From assembly GCA_947179485.1 (NCBI GenBank), contig OX359248.1, positions 54,012,386 to 54,076,385 of the forward strand: a stretch of DNA of 64,000 bases, read 5' to 3'. The translations under genes and the position numbers were made by a program. A model generated the notes under the pieces. The model was given only the letters and a program-made list of their open reading frames with translations, was not told where the DNA came from and ran no database searches. Source of the stretch: Allacma fusca (taxonomy: Eukaryota > Arthropoda > Collembola > Symphypleona > Sminthuridae). Below are positions 28,801 to 43,800 of this stretch, piece by piece; position 1 is the stretch's first letter, and each line of letters begins with the position of its first letter.

Positions 28801-31800
28801 GAACCCAGATTTCTTGAGATTTGACTCGTGATGAGCTCTGACGCTTACATAATGTGCAGTACCTTAACGAATAGGCAAGCTGTGTTACAGCTTGTCTCAT
28901 ATGAATGCAAATGTGGGAGGGCACACCGTAAATAAATTGTTCATTTCCAGGGCCCGCATCTTTCGCCCCCCTCCCCCCTCCCCATGAAATGCAAAACGAT
29001 TCCTGGGCTTTTTAATAACTTTCAGAAGTACTTTCAACCCTTTCCCATTAAATTACTTCCGTAAAAAATTTCCTCAGCAACACTTTACTACCACACAGAG
29101 TGCTTCCTGGTTATTAAGATTCCTCCAAAGAAATAGTATCCCTATTGCTGTTAATTTCGATAGTGTCTTTCAATCATCCCATATTTTGCACAGCCCTGGA
29201 TCTAATTACCATATTTAAGTATACTCCATATTTATACACTGCAATCATTTTATAGCTTATCCCCTCTAAAATTTTGTTATAACGGGCGATATTCAATTTT
29301 TGCGTGGGCACCAAAGAGAGTCTGGTTTTTTTTGGAGTGGTCCATTATAAAGACTCAAATTTAATACAAAGTTTCATATTTGTTCAAGTGTACTCAATTT
29401 TTGGAGTTGTTATTTCTTTAAACTTTAATGCAATACTGTCATATACATATGCATTTTAAATATAAATTGAGGGAGTCCGCCATATGGAGGCTGGACTGTG
29501 TGAAGGAAACCTTTGGACAGAAAACGCTTAAATGTTAAATGAGTGCGGTGTAGATTTAAGCGCATACTTTTAGTTAGGGTTTTAGACAGTTCCAACGAAC
29601 TGAACTCAGGCGTGAATGTATCGTAAATATTGGGGGAGATTACGTTCTAAGACATATTACCAGATATTTCTTTCGGATAAATAGCCAAAGGAAGCCAAAG
29701 AGAAAGTATTGGCTGGCAAAGCTCCAGTCGCATTTAGTGCCTGTGCGTGGGCATACGTCCAGGATGGCAAAAAATAATTGAGCCACGTTGAAATAGTACT
29801 TGGAATAATTACCTGACCGTGACCTTGACCGTACTTGACCTTCCTGACCCAGATAAAAAATCCGATACCAGTCACTGAATTGTAAAAGCTCAGGAAATTC
29901 GACCTGAATAGATGAATCTCCTATGATAACGGAAACCCCCCCACTCCTGGCATGTAAAATCAGGATTGACCTTGTGACCTTTGTGACCCAGGTCATTATG
30001 ATAAGTTTATATTCCGAGAGTATGAAAATGTTAAAGGTTTGAATACGAGGCCTTGATTACTTGCGTCAAAATCTGAGGTACCTTTGTAAAATCGGAATTG
30101 ACCTTTGACGTACACATTTGACCCAGGTCAATATGCAAATCCGAAGGATTAACAATGAATTACTGTAAATTATTCATGGGGTCAGTGAATTTGATTTTTT
30201 ACGTCAGAGATCACCATACTGGAGGACAGAAAATGTTTTGGGTCACAGGGCTTGACCTCTGACCTGTAAATTTGTCTAAGACAAAATTTAAAATTGTACG
30301 GAACGGTGATTTCAATGTTAGGTTCTAAAATCCGTGAAGTTCGAACGCTGGGAAAGTTAGGTTGAGTAATTTTGTCTGTGAACAGAAAATGCGTTAATGC
30401 TGCAAATGTGGGTGTTTTAACGAGACTTTGCTCTGTGAGCTCGTATGTATATTCAAAGTTAGGTCTCTTAGACACAGGCATCCATTACATGAGCACGGAT
30501 TGTAAATGCATTAAAAACTGTCGACTGAACTCCTAAGTTTGGTTTCGGGCAAAAACCAATGTTTGCAGAAATGTACGCTGGGAAAAATGGAGTTAACAAG
30601 TGCGTTTAAATAAGCTGGGCCACCTGACCTCGAGAATTGAGAGAAAAAGAAAAAATAAATCTTTGGCTTTAGAAATGTTTCTAGGAAAAGAAAGTTGTGG
30701 AGTAAAAGAAAAGAGAAGATTTAGACGGAGAGAGAGAGAAAGGGGAGAAAGTGAGATGGAGATGAGAGGAAAGAAACGTAAATAGTGCGGGAGTTGTCTG
30801 AAAAAAAGGAATGACAAAGTTTGGGTTGAGTACAGCTTGAGTCAATCTGGGAGATGATAAAACGGGACTTGGTTAAGAGGGGAAAAAATCTGAGACGTTC
30901 CGTAAAAGTCAAGTCCGTTTTCACCTCAGGAGAAGTCTGCAAGACAGGGACGAGTCCACAACTAATTTATGAAAATAGTCACTTGGATTCCAGCCAGCAG
31001 CCAGCAACGTACGCATGCAAAGCTTCTTTCCAAACTCACGTTCTTTTAGGCATCTGTTCAAGTTCAAGTCATACTCCAAAATTCCGAGTCTAGTTCAGGT
31101 CAAGTTAGGGTCACATGGATGTAAGGGTATGGTTACTGTCCAGTGAGTATTGTTAAGTTCAAATTAAGTGACAGCTAAGTCGCGAGACTTTTAAGTGAGG
31201 ACTTGTGATTGTTAGGTTAGGTCAAGTGAGCGCCAGGTCAGGTTAAAAGAGATCATCAGCACTGCATCACTACATCACGTGAAAGTAAAGTTAGGGTCAA
31301 CAGGGAGCTAAGTTAAAGAGAAGTAAGTTTTGATTCAGGGTTAACTGAGAGGGCTCAGTCAAGTTTCATTGAATACTTAGATTAGAGAAGCTTAAATGTA
31401 CTTAATCCAGTGGTTAAGATCAAGTGAGGTCAGGATAAGCTAAACTGAATTACGTTGTGAGATGAATGTACTATTTGCGACGCCCCAACTTGAAATTTCC
31501 CCAGTTTAGTCCTGAATACGAAATTGATATTGAAGTTAAGTTCCAGTTTCAAAGTATCCAAGTTTAAGTACAACGTTGTAGTCAAGTGAAAGTTCAAGTT
31601 TTGAAGTAGTCAAGTTTAAGTTCAAGTTTGTGAGTATTAGAATTCAAGTTCAAGTTTGTGAGTACTAGAATAAATTTAAGTTCAAGTTTGTGAGTACTAG
31701 AATAAATTTAAGTTCAAGTTTGTGAGTATTAGAATTTAAGTTCAAGTTCAAGTTTGTGAGTACTAGAATTTAAGTTTAAGTTCAAGTTTGTAACTATTAG

Positions 31801-34800
31801 AATTTAAGTTTGCAAGAGCTAAGAGTTTAGGTTGAAGTTTCCAAGTACCACTGTTTGGGTTCAAGCTTCCAAGTATCGCAGTTTTAGCTCAAGTTTTGAA
31901 ATAATCAAGTTTAAATTCAAGTTTTGAAATAATCAAGTTTAAATTCAAGTTTTGAAATAATCAAGTTTAAATTCAAGTTTTGAAATAATCAAGTTTAAAT
32001 TCAAGTTTTGAAATAATCAAGTTTAAATTCAAGTTTTGAAATAATCAAGTTTAAATTCAAGTTTTGAAATAATCAAGTTTAAATTCAAGTTTTGAAATAA
32101 TCAAGTTTAAATTCAAGTTTTGAAATAATCAAGTTTAAATTCAAGTTTTGAAATAATCAAGTTTAAATTCAAGTTTTGAAATAATCAAGTTTAAATTCAA
32201 GTTTCCAAATAGTCAAGTTTAAGTTGAAATTTCAAATTAGTCAAGTTTAAGTTGAAGTTTCAAAGTAGTCAAGTTTAAGTTGAAATTTCAAAGTAGTCAA
32301 GTTTAAGTTGAAGTTTCAAAGTAGTCAAGTTTAAGTTGAAGTTTCAAAGTAGTCAAGTTTAAGTTGAAGTTTCAAAGTAGTCAAGTTTAAGTTGAAGTTT
32401 CAAAGTAGTCAATAAGTTTATACTCAAATCTGCAAATATTCAAGTTTAAGTTGAAGTTTCAAAGTAGTCAATAAGTTTATACTCAAATCTGCAAATATTC
32501 AAGTTTAAGTTGAAGTTTCAAAGTAGTCAATAAGTTTATACTCAAATCTGCAAATATTCAAATTTAATTTCAAGTTAAAGAAAAGCTGAAGGTTTGATAT
32601 GAAACAAAGATTAGTCCTGATTTCAACTAACGGTGAGTTCAAGTGGGGAAAACACAGGTTAAGCACAAGTAATTACCAGTTCAAGATTAAGTGCAAGTCA
32701 AGTTCCAGTTAAAACACAAGCCAAGCCCAAATTTCAGCAGGGATCATGCTCAAGTTTAAGTTGAAGTGAAATTTTAATAAGAAGTCAATTAAAATATCCA
32801 GAAAAGTTCAAGTAGAATTATAAGTGAAGTGAATGTATGTACACTTGAGACATTAAAACAACAAAATTGAAAGTGTATCTCAAGGTTAAGAAATACGGTG
32901 GGAATTGTTCACTCCGAAAAATGGAAGTTGAATTGTCTGTTTGACATTTTGGAGTGACACAGATCCTGACGGATCTCGAACCCTCCACGTCTGAAGAACG
33001 GTATGCGCCGTGCGTACTGGGATTTTGAAATGAGTGGAATGCATATTGCATTTGTTTGAGTATGCCAAGGGAAGAGTTCGAAGGAGAAAAAAGGGAAAGT
33101 CAACTTTTTATTTTCTTAGGACAATACGTGAGGTGCATATCTTCAACTTTCTCGGAAAGCACATCTTACTTTATTCTTATCTGCATACGCATATGTACCT
33201 TTGCTTCCTCTTCCAGGAAAAAATTTCTCTCAGTTTTGTCCTCCTCCATTCTATACTGTATATGCAGCTGCGGAAGTTTCCGAGGACGTGTTGGAGGAAG
33301 ACGGGAGATTCGATAAATGAAAAATGACAAGACATTTACTCGCGAGTAATAGCAGAATGAGCAAAGTTTTCCCAGCACTCCAAAACACACGCTCCCTTTC
33401 TCACCCAATCCTTAGTTAAGTCATCCGCTGGGGACACTTCAAATTTAAACTATCACCTTCCCTCCAATCAACCTGTCTCTCCATTTTTCATTTCTTTCAC
33501 CTTTCTTCAACATTACCATTTCTGACTGTCACTCCGTATAAAATGCAAATGACATTTAAATAATTTTCCTAATTTCAGCCACCCAGTACAAATTCCAACG
33601 CACATGGAACTTAACTTATAAAAACAAACCCACCTATCTGTAGCATGCATAGTTCATTTTTTAAATCACATTTATACTTCCCAAACTCACTATAACGAAC
33701 TTACAAGCATAAATACTGCATTTATGTATAACGTCTGCTTTTTGCACAATTTTACCCACATGATTTTGGGGCAACGGGAGACTCCGTAAATATTTTTTTA
33801 AAATTAACGGACCAAATAATAAACACTGTAATTATACATAAGAAAATTCTGATTTTTTTTTTAAATTTCAAAAGATTCTTGAAAAATGTCGAATTTTGAA
33901 GAAATCGGGTAAAGTTACGGTCAACAGTACCATTGAATTGAAAATGATTTTGGAAATCTTTTCTTCAAATTTGGAAAAACGTTATCAGGAAAAATATTTT
34001 GTTCGGGATTTTCTATAGACGCGAAAATATTTTTAAGAAAATTTAAGAAAATTTTTAGAAATGTCTTTTTTTATATTTCTGAAAAATCTTTTCCCCAAAA
34101 AATTAAGGCATTTTACTGTAGAAACTTTCAAGACAAAAATGTTTTTATCAGGAACAGGGTAGGGAAAAACAAATTTTTTTCTAGAGTGGTATTATTTTTA
34201 GTTCATTTTGCACCGACAACAATTTCTCCAGCGCTAAATCGCATGATTTGCCAAAAGTTAAATTTGAAAACTGACATTTAATTTTCCTTCCTTGAAAAAA
34301 TTTTAATTTCACTTTGGTCTCTCCTCTCCTCTCACACTCGCAAAATTTCCTTCGCTCATAATTTAGCCCGCCTTTGATTTACCTAGCTCCGTCAGATGTG
34401 TGACATTTAAATACATTTGAGTTGATGGCTGTGTTTCCCGCATTTTTTTTCCCTCTGTTTTTGGAGGGAGAGTTGCTTTGAAGGAATATTGATGCCATGC
34501 GGTGCGGAGTGATTACTGTTCGACTCAAGTTGGCTCCTGGCGTGAGAATTGTGTGTGTGAGTGAGAGGATAGGAGTATAGCGTAATCATTTCAGAATTTC
34601 GTATTTATTTCCCAACCCGACTCTCCCCTTATATGGAAAATTGCCTGCGGTTTCCAATTTGCAATCTGTCCATGTCATTTGCTTTAATGTTCAAATATGG
34701 AGCCTAAAAGTTTCCCTTCACTCTCCCAGTCTCTTGCTTCATACCTCGACATTACTCCGCTAACCCTAAAACCCTGAGACAAAAGCCCACGACCCACCCA

Positions 34801-37800
34801 ATACTTCACCCGGAACCCCCCCCCTCCCCCCCACCCCCACACTCTCTAGCAATTTCCATATGGAGCAGTAACGTTTCACAATATTTATCTCAAAAGTATA
34901 CAGCAAAACCTATGACTTGCGTTCGCATATCCACATGCCCATGATAAATTTTCAATATTTGCAAGAGCTTGGACTCATACATAAGAAATTATAGGGGCCG
35001 TCCACAAATTGTGTAAATTATTATTTCATAAAGTCAAATGTATGTTTTTTCCTAGGTATAGATTTAAATGATTGTTTTGCAACGTGCAACTATGTGACCA
35101 GCCCTTTTGGTCTGGTTTTGAAGTTGCTATTGAATGATGTTCGCCCAACGGAGGGACGTGCTAAAAGGGTTGGGGGGTAAAATACAAGAGCGTGCTACCA
35201 GATCAATGGAAATTGTGGGAGGGAATGAAGAAATACAGCGTATCTGTATATAAATAATTACATATGGCCGTTAAAAGAGTCCGGCTGTTCCCCGCTGCGG
35301 ATGTGATATGATGGATGCAGATTGCGTGCCAAAGTGAGGCTCTGTCCAATTCAATCAGGGGTCTACAATTTCCATTCAATATCCCAATATGTATTTGCAT
35401 GTGATTAAACCGGAGCCTCCAAAGAAGAGGCTTTGGAATAATTCATAGTGGAATTTTTAGAATTTTCCCTTCCGCCTTTGGACCAATGACTTTCAATAAG
35501 TAAGACAGAGGCTAATAAAACGAATCTTATTTACTTTTCCAGTGCTCGGCCCGAGTCATGCAAATTCTAAGATTTTAAACTTTTCCCTACGTTTCCTATT
35601 TTGATTTGAATGTTTTCAAGGCCATGAGTCAAAACTTGAACTTAAACTGTAAATTTTCTAGTTTTGCACTTGGATCAAAATTTGAACTTAAACTGTGAAT
35701 TTTCTAGTTTTGCACTTGGATCAAAATTTGAACTTTTGCTTGTAAATTTTGAAGCTGTATTTGAGTCAGATCTTCAACTTGGGCTGAGAACGTTTTTTTT
35801 GTTCTTGAGTTAAAATTTGAACTGGAGCAAATAAAATTTTAAAGTTATACTTAAATCTTAATATAAACACTTTTACATTTTAAAATGACACTTTTGACAT
35901 TGGCTCGAAAATTTAAAAGTGTTTTTAAAATTGAGCAAAAACTTTTTGAGAACCATTTGAAATTTTATCTTGAAGCGTTTTTTCCTTGAAAATCCTGGTG
36001 AGGAAATTCTTAGTAAATTCAATTGAACTCGAGCCTAAATTTTGAAGTTTGATTTTGGGCTTGAAATTTGGAGTGAAGTATTTCCTGTACTTGAGCCTAG
36101 CTCCGTGCCTTTAGTAACTATGTGGGTTGGAGTTGGTGGGTGGATTGAGAGGATAAATATTTAATGTATGGGGATGATAGGGAAAGCGTGGGTTGAAGTA
36201 GGAATGGGGGGATAAATGAGGGATAATTTATTAGGAGGTAGTTAAATAGTGAATGGAGTGACTTCGGGAGACCTGCTCCTTGTTGTTGTTGTTGTTTGGG
36301 ATGACAGAAGGGATGATGGCGGAAGAGACACCGGTTATCAAGTGCATGATTTTTCAGGGATGATAATGCGGGTGAAATGGTCCCATCTGGCCCATAAACC
36401 TTCCCCATAAATAGGTCTCTGGGATTTTCCCCAAATTGAGATATGACTTTCCTTATTTTCATTTCCTGTCACTTCGTCTCCAACACGCAAATTCAGGGCT
36501 CCCCAACACCACATTCTCTCTTCCCACCTTGTAAAATTTCTCCTTTCTCTCACCATTTTTATGCCTCAGAAAAACTGGGTTGGTCATATTTTCAATACCA
36601 GGGATCATCATATTTCCTCAGCACATTTATCCCATAATTTACCCTTCAACAACTCAAAAAATTCCTATTGAAACTGTCAGTAAGAATTGTCATACTATTA
36701 AAACGTTTCCCACAGGATTTCAGAAAACAAGATACAATTTTGTTTAAAATTTTAACAAAACCTTTAGTTAAGAAAATTATAAATTAAAACATTTAATTCA
36801 ATTCAATTTTAAATTATATATTATATTTTATTTAAACAACTTGAGTAATTATGGAAATGTTTTTACATTATTATGACCTAAGTTTAATTGCTCTCAATTT
36901 TGAGGAAGTTAGCAAAAATATTTTGCTTTTGTGATTCTTGAATTTGTAAATTATAATTTGAATTTAATAACTAAATTTTTGAGCTAAATTGTTTTTTCAG
37001 CAAATTGTGCAGGTTTGGTGAACTTTCGGGTAGTTTTCAGAAATTTTGGGTAATTTTGGGTAATTTTGGGTAATTTTGGGTAATTTTGTGTAATTTTGGG
37101 TGATGTTGTAAAATTTTGGGTAAATTCATTAAATTTAGGAAACATTTGATAAAGTTTGTAATTTTTGAAAATTTGTGAATTTTGAATTACAGTTGAATTT
37201 TTGAAATGGTACTGGGGCTTGTGGGAAAGATTGGTTGATAATTAAAAATATGGTTGGGAAATCCAACCCTGCCGTTTAGAAATAGAGAAATGGTTTGGAA
37301 AGGAAAGTAGAATAATTTGGTTGGGTAGTATTTCATGCTTATCCCTGCCGTCCTTTTGATGTGTCCCAAGGTGGAAGTGAGGCGAGACGGAAACGACGAG
37401 CAATTCTCACAAGATGTGGAAAAGTGAGAGGAAAAAAGTTAAGGATACAAACTCCTGTGTTATTGTGGTAATAGTGAAAACAATTGGCTCAGTTCCACAC
37501 TGAAATGGAGCTGGGAAGAAAGGAAAAACCTACGAATTCTATCTTATGCAAAAACCAATCTTTTCCACCCAGCAAATTCAAATATCATAAACACAAAACT
37601 ATGAAAACTTTTTCCCAAACTTTTTTTACCTCTTTTACAAATTTAACTCTCAATCTACTCAAGCTTAATTGAAGTTTTTGTTAAGTGCACTTTCAAAACA
37701 TTCCATATTCAGTTTAGCTTAAGTTTGAGTCAAGTATGCAGAAGGCATATGGAAGTGTAGTTCAACCTTGGATCATGTTTAAGATTGAGTTAAGTAAAGG

Positions 37801-40800
37801 TTAGTTACAAGTTTAACGTATTGCTAACTATGATTCAAGTTCAAGTATGAGTCAAGTTCAAGCATGAGCCAAGTTCAAGCATGAGTCAATTTCAAGTATG
37901 AGTCAAGTTCAAGTATAAGTCAAGTTCAAGCATGAGTCAAGTTCGAGTATGAGCCAAGTCCACGTATAAGTCAAGTTCAAGCATGAGCCAAGTCCAGGTA
38001 TAAGTCAAGTTCAAGCATGAGTCAAGTTCGAGTATGAGCCAAGTCCAAGCATGAGTCAAGTTCAAGTATAAGTCAAGTTCAAGCTTGAGTCAAGTTCAAG
38101 TATAAGCCAAGATCGAGTATGAATTAAGTTCAAGTATGAGAGAAGCTCAAGTATGGGTAGATTAGAATTCCTGACAAATATTGATATTGCCTCAAAATTA
38201 CACTCATCCAAATTAATCCGCATGACTCTTACATTAAAAAATTCAAGTTCAAGCGTAAAGCCCACAAGAAACTCAAATTTAACACTACAAGTTCCCCCTT
38301 TACAAAGTTGCTGTTGCAAGGAGACCATACTTTACACAGTTTGTAAAATTGCATAAAAACTCAAATCCTGCAGACACTTATTACAAGTGAAAATCATTTT
38401 TGCAAAAAATATCGGGTTCGTCAAACATTCCCGCCCCTTTTAAGTTTCCCAAGTGTTTTCCCGAGTTTTCCTCCTCATGGACAAAAAATGTGAGAGCAAA
38501 AATGAGCTCTCCTTTCTACTCAATTTTCTCTTTCACTTTTCCCATTCTCCCATTGTTTTCAGTTGGTTGTGCCATTTCTTTGCCTTGAACAAGCGGAAAA
38601 TCGGAGTAAAAAACTACAAGGTCCTTGAAACCAGATATTACGTTTCCCTGTTCCAAAAAAACTTCTTCAAGTTTAATGTTCCCATACAGTGCATCCCGGC
38701 TACTACAGACCGTTCTATAACGAAATCTCCCTAAGGCCATAAATATTTCTAAAAAATTTCCCCCTAATTTTAAGAATCCATAAACTGCTTATCTTTATAG
38801 AAGCTGCTTTTGTAAAATGATATTCAGCCGCTATATCGAGAGTATCCACGAAACGAATATGAAACTCGAATATTACTCCACCCATTGGTCTCTTAACTAC
38901 TCATTTCCAGTCAGCCCGCCCATATGCACTCAAATTCTCGCCAGCACTCCCAGCGTAGTCTCTTTATAACAATACTCTTATATGGGGACTGTTCTATCGA
39001 GGCTCCACTGTGAACATGGGGATAGATCACAGAGCTCACATCTCCCCGTAACCGTCACACTAAATCCAATGTCAGACACTTCCCGCACTTTGTCTCTTGA
39101 CACATTCCAGAATAAATAATACAGTTTACTCTCGATATAACGGACCCGTTCACAAGACTCATTCTCCACAGCGGGGAAAATATCTGGATCCCATTTCCCA
39201 TTTTATATTCATTTTTTGCTTTTTCCCTAAACCTAAACAAAATGTATTTTAAAATAAAATAAACATTTTGGGGGACCACTATAGCGCAAGTGCACTGTAC
39301 TTTGGGAGAAAATTCTTCCCATAAGATAACATGTGGTTTTGTGGTTCACACTTTTCCTACAATCCCTTTCAAATTCACATTGTAGCGGAATATCAAACTC
39401 TATCTGCAAGTACAACCTCGTTATAACAGCCTCCCGGGGAAAATTCCTTTTGAGCTTTTTTAAAAGAACGTCTTTCCAAAATAAAAAGCAATTTTGGGGG
39501 GAAAATTCAAAAGAGTGAAAATATTGGTACGACCGTTATAACAAGACTGAGGCCTTCAGAGTGGCTTTAGCAATTAAAAAAGTTTTACTGTGAAAATTTG
39601 CTGTGGACCTATAACTAGAGGGCTGTGTTAATTGAATTGTAATTTTTTTAAGACAAGTGTGGCATTATTTTCTATGGAAGCGCTATAGCGAGACTGTCCT
39701 GTAGATCGGAGTTTTTTTTAAGGGAAATGAAGAGAAAGCGAGGCTTAAAGGAAAACAAGTGAAGGGATGAGAGAAAGGAGGAAAAACAAGTGGGGAAAAT
39801 GTTGGGGAAAGCCAAAATTTTGACATGGTGCGATTTCTCGCATCGATGCTTTTGGCACTTTTTCCCCTCCATGTCTCGCGTCTCCCTTTGCTCTCTCATA
39901 TGTTTTGAGTGTGGATAAAAAGTGCGAGAGTGTCTGAGTGAGGGAGAATATTTGCTTCAGGGAATAAGTAGCTTAAACATAGCAATATATAGGGAGGAAG
40001 TGTATCAGAGGGATTTCTATGGGAAATAACATATAAGATAAATTCATGCAAAATTCCTATCCCGTAATGGACAGTCTCGATAGAGCGGACCCCTGTACAA
40101 AATCCAATATCTCTACAAAAACTCCAGCTTTTTTCATACATTGCCATTTAACTCAATGTAAGGTTTGGACATTCAAAAGAAAAGAATTTAAAACTGTCAA
40201 ATTTACCTACTTTTTTCAACGGGGCCGTTCTAACGAGACTCCACTGGGATCCCCCCTTCTTATTGTTTAAACAGAGGCAATGAGTGTGAAAATCTTTTAT
40301 TCCTCTTTCCTTTTCACTTGTTTCGCTCCTTTTGAGCTTCCCTGAACAAAAACCCCTTTATAACGGTCTCCCGCCCCGGAAGCACTATTTCTGAGCTCTT
40401 TGAGCTCGTGTCAGGAGAAAGTGAGGCAGGATTTTTTTATTTTATTTTTCAAAGGATTTTTTTGGTTTGGTTTTGGGAATGCTCACGGAAGCAGAAGGGA
40501 TCAAATACGTAATGCTGTATGATAAATACAGTGGGTCTCGTTATAAGGGACCACGCTCGGGAAAATAGAAATTTTTTTCTGGGGTGGGGAAAAGTATTTT
40601 GACTCTCCCATGTTTTGATAAAGTTAAATAATTCTTTGGAAGGGAATTTAAATGCAAGGCCGTTATAAAGAGGTTTTGCTGTGTTTGTAGTAAGGCTTGT
40701 GTTATGTTGAGGTTTTACTTTATTGGGGTACTATTTTTAAGGGAGGGAAAACATTGGGTTGAAAAGTGTGAAAATAATTTGTGTGGGTTTGGGAATGTAG

Positions 40801-43800
40801 TGTTATTATATAGGGTGTCCGTTATAGGGAGGGTTTACTGTGTGATGGTGTAGTTGGTCCTGTGACAGTGCCTGTCTGTTTCAATGGAAGCTACTCACGG
40901 AGACTGAGTTGGAGGAACTGTGGCTTTACAGTAGGAGGAGGATTGAGAAAAAGAAGAGCTTGGAGAAGAAGACAGTTGGAGTAAAGAAATGGGGAGAGAG
41001 AGAGAGAGAGAGAGAAAGAGTGTGTTGAGATGTTGAGAGAGAAAGGTTGTTTCACATGAAATAGAAATGTTGGACAAAGTGACGGGAGAAATATTCCTTC
41101 CTGCAAATGAAAACTCAGGGTTGACACGAACGAGGTCGCGGAACACAAACACACAAGGAGTTTAGTAGGTCCATTCCTGAGTCAGCCCTTTCATTCCAAG
41201 TGTTCTTCCAGGCTCAAAATAAACACTAAATATTCACGAGCACGAGAAACCAAATGTGATATCAAGTAGAGCTACATCCAGGGTCTTAGAGTCAGACCTG
41301 GGTTTCCAGTGAACTTCAAGTGCACTTCAAATTTGAATAAGAGAATTTTACAATTGAACTCGCTGGATATTTACTTTAAATTTCCAACAGGTAAAACTTA
41401 CAAGGAACTTAAAGGGTACTTCCAATTTTTAGTAGAAACATCTTCCACTTGAACTCAGAATGTATATACTTCAAAATTTTTATTTAAAAAAACTTCAACT
41501 TGAACTCATAAGACACTTCGAATTTCGAGGAGCAAATTTCACAAGGAATTTAAATGTTACTTTAAATTTTAAGTAAAAGAATCTTTAACTTCAGCTTAGA
41601 TTGTACTGCAAACTTTAAGTAGAAGAATCTCCCACTTGAACTCAGAGGATACTTCAAATTTCAAGTAGGAGAATCTCACACTTACAAAAGCTAAAAGGAA
41701 CTTTAAATTTTAAATACAACAATTTTCCCTTGAACTCAAATTGTTTTCGAGTAATTTATTACTAAAATGAAATTGTTACACTCAAAGGTTACTTGAAATT
41801 TCGAGTATGAGAATATCCCAAATGAATGTATACTTGAATCAACCTGAGACTAAAGAATTGATTTAAATAAGCATTACACGGCTCTGACCTTCAGTCGATT
41901 CGTAACTTGCGTAGAACTTGACTCAGACTTGAATTAGCCTGGGCTTGAAAAGAATTGGACAGGAAATTGACTTAGACTTTATTATCACTCAAACTATTCC
42001 AGGTCTACACTTGAACAGAGCTTAAGCAGAACTTGAGCACATTTGGCTGGAAATCGAACAGAGCCTAACTCAAAATTGACCTTACTTGACCCACGTTGGA
42101 GTAAAACTTGACAATCTTACAATCTACTACATAAACAAGCTCTACATTAAAATTGAATTGATTTGGCAATAGTCGTGTCACTTGAACTCAAAAACTTGAA
42201 TCGTGTTCATACTTAACGTACGATTTTATAAAAATATTGTGTCTGAACTTTATCTTGTAACCAGGTGTAGTTACACCATTTGAATAATATGGACATCCAA
42301 ATGAAATGATTTTATTGAATGCACAACTGCATAAATAAAGTATTTGGGTTCCTAAAATACCAATATTTTGGACACAGCGTAGTTGAATAATTTAAAATAA
42401 GAATTTTGTTGCACTTGATGTAAAAATAGTAAAAATAGCCGTAATTAAGATGGGGAATGTATCCGAAAATAAACACGTCCGAAACGTTCTGTAAATTATT
42501 TGAATTCCTCAGTCGTGTATTTAAGCTCTTGAGAGATGAAGTCAGTTACAATTTCAGTCTAAATCGTTACAAACAAGCTCATAATCCTAAATTTGTTTTT
42601 TATTAGAACTCTCTTTATTTCTTAGCTTTCGTTCCCTCATAATTGCATCAAGTATTATCATTGCAGCTATGTATACGTAGGCACATATTTGTAGATATGT
42701 ATATACATGATTAATATACCTCTTCTACAAGTAGATTAGTATCATTTGACCTTTACTTTACCTTTACTTGACCTTCACTTGACCTTCACTCGACCTTCAC
42801 TCGACCTTCACTCGACCTTCACTTGACCTTCACTTGACCTTCACTTGACCTTCACTCGACCTTCACTTGACCTTCACTTGACCTTCACTTGACCTTTACT
42901 TGACCTCCCCTCTACACTAAATCTTGCCCCAATCTTGACCGCCACAGGTAATGACCTAATATTAACCCAAAAAGCATCTGACCCTCAGTGAACTTCCACC
43001 TGAGTCATGTCCAAAACACCTCAAATATTCTGAGAACTTGAAATCCTCCCAAAGTAACTAAGACAACATATACATAAGCCAGAGATCAACATGCAAGTTT
43101 CACATTAAAGACGTTCCAAAATGACTTTCAACCTGCATCGCACCCCTCCAGCCCTTTTCCAAACAAATGCATTCCAATGTAATTGCATTACTCCAAGGCC
43201 CTACCAGCTACCTTAATTATTTCCTCACTCCAAGCGATACTTGACTCAACCAATCTCCTTTCTCTTCTTCATTACTCTCTGCCTACAGTCAAACCCCAAC
43301 CAAGCAGCACCTCACTCAAAACCTAATCCCCAAAAAACCTTCTAAACTTCCCCTGAAAAAATCTCAAAAATCCGAACACAATCCCAACACAAATTCAACC
43401 CAGAATTTTAAGGCAGTATTTTTAACAATACATTTTCTTACCTATGACCGTTAAATATTTACAAAAAATAAGTCAAAATTTTTTAAACTTCTCAATTCAG
43501 CACTACATTACACAATAAACCTTGATATAATGTCCCCCTTAAAAATGAAATTCCCTACTGTTTGTCCCTGCTCCACTCCAATTAATTACATTTATCCCCT
43601 CTACTAAAGAGAAAATTAACATTTAGGTGAAAGAGAAAGTATGAGAATTTCTTTTAGGATCCCCGGTAGATTTTGGATAAGTTTAATTACTGTAAGATGA
43701 GGACTTCTTTAATTGTGTTATTCCACGCTTTTTTCAACACTTCCCCTCCTTCAAGGTTTTAGCTAATTTCCGAGAAGGATTTAGCTCAAGGGTTATTGCG

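Noticed and set aside
36118..36462. 114-codon minus-strand frame with a glutamine run
   Set aside because: The glutamines come from a TTG microsatellite (GTTGTTGTTG); no other support.
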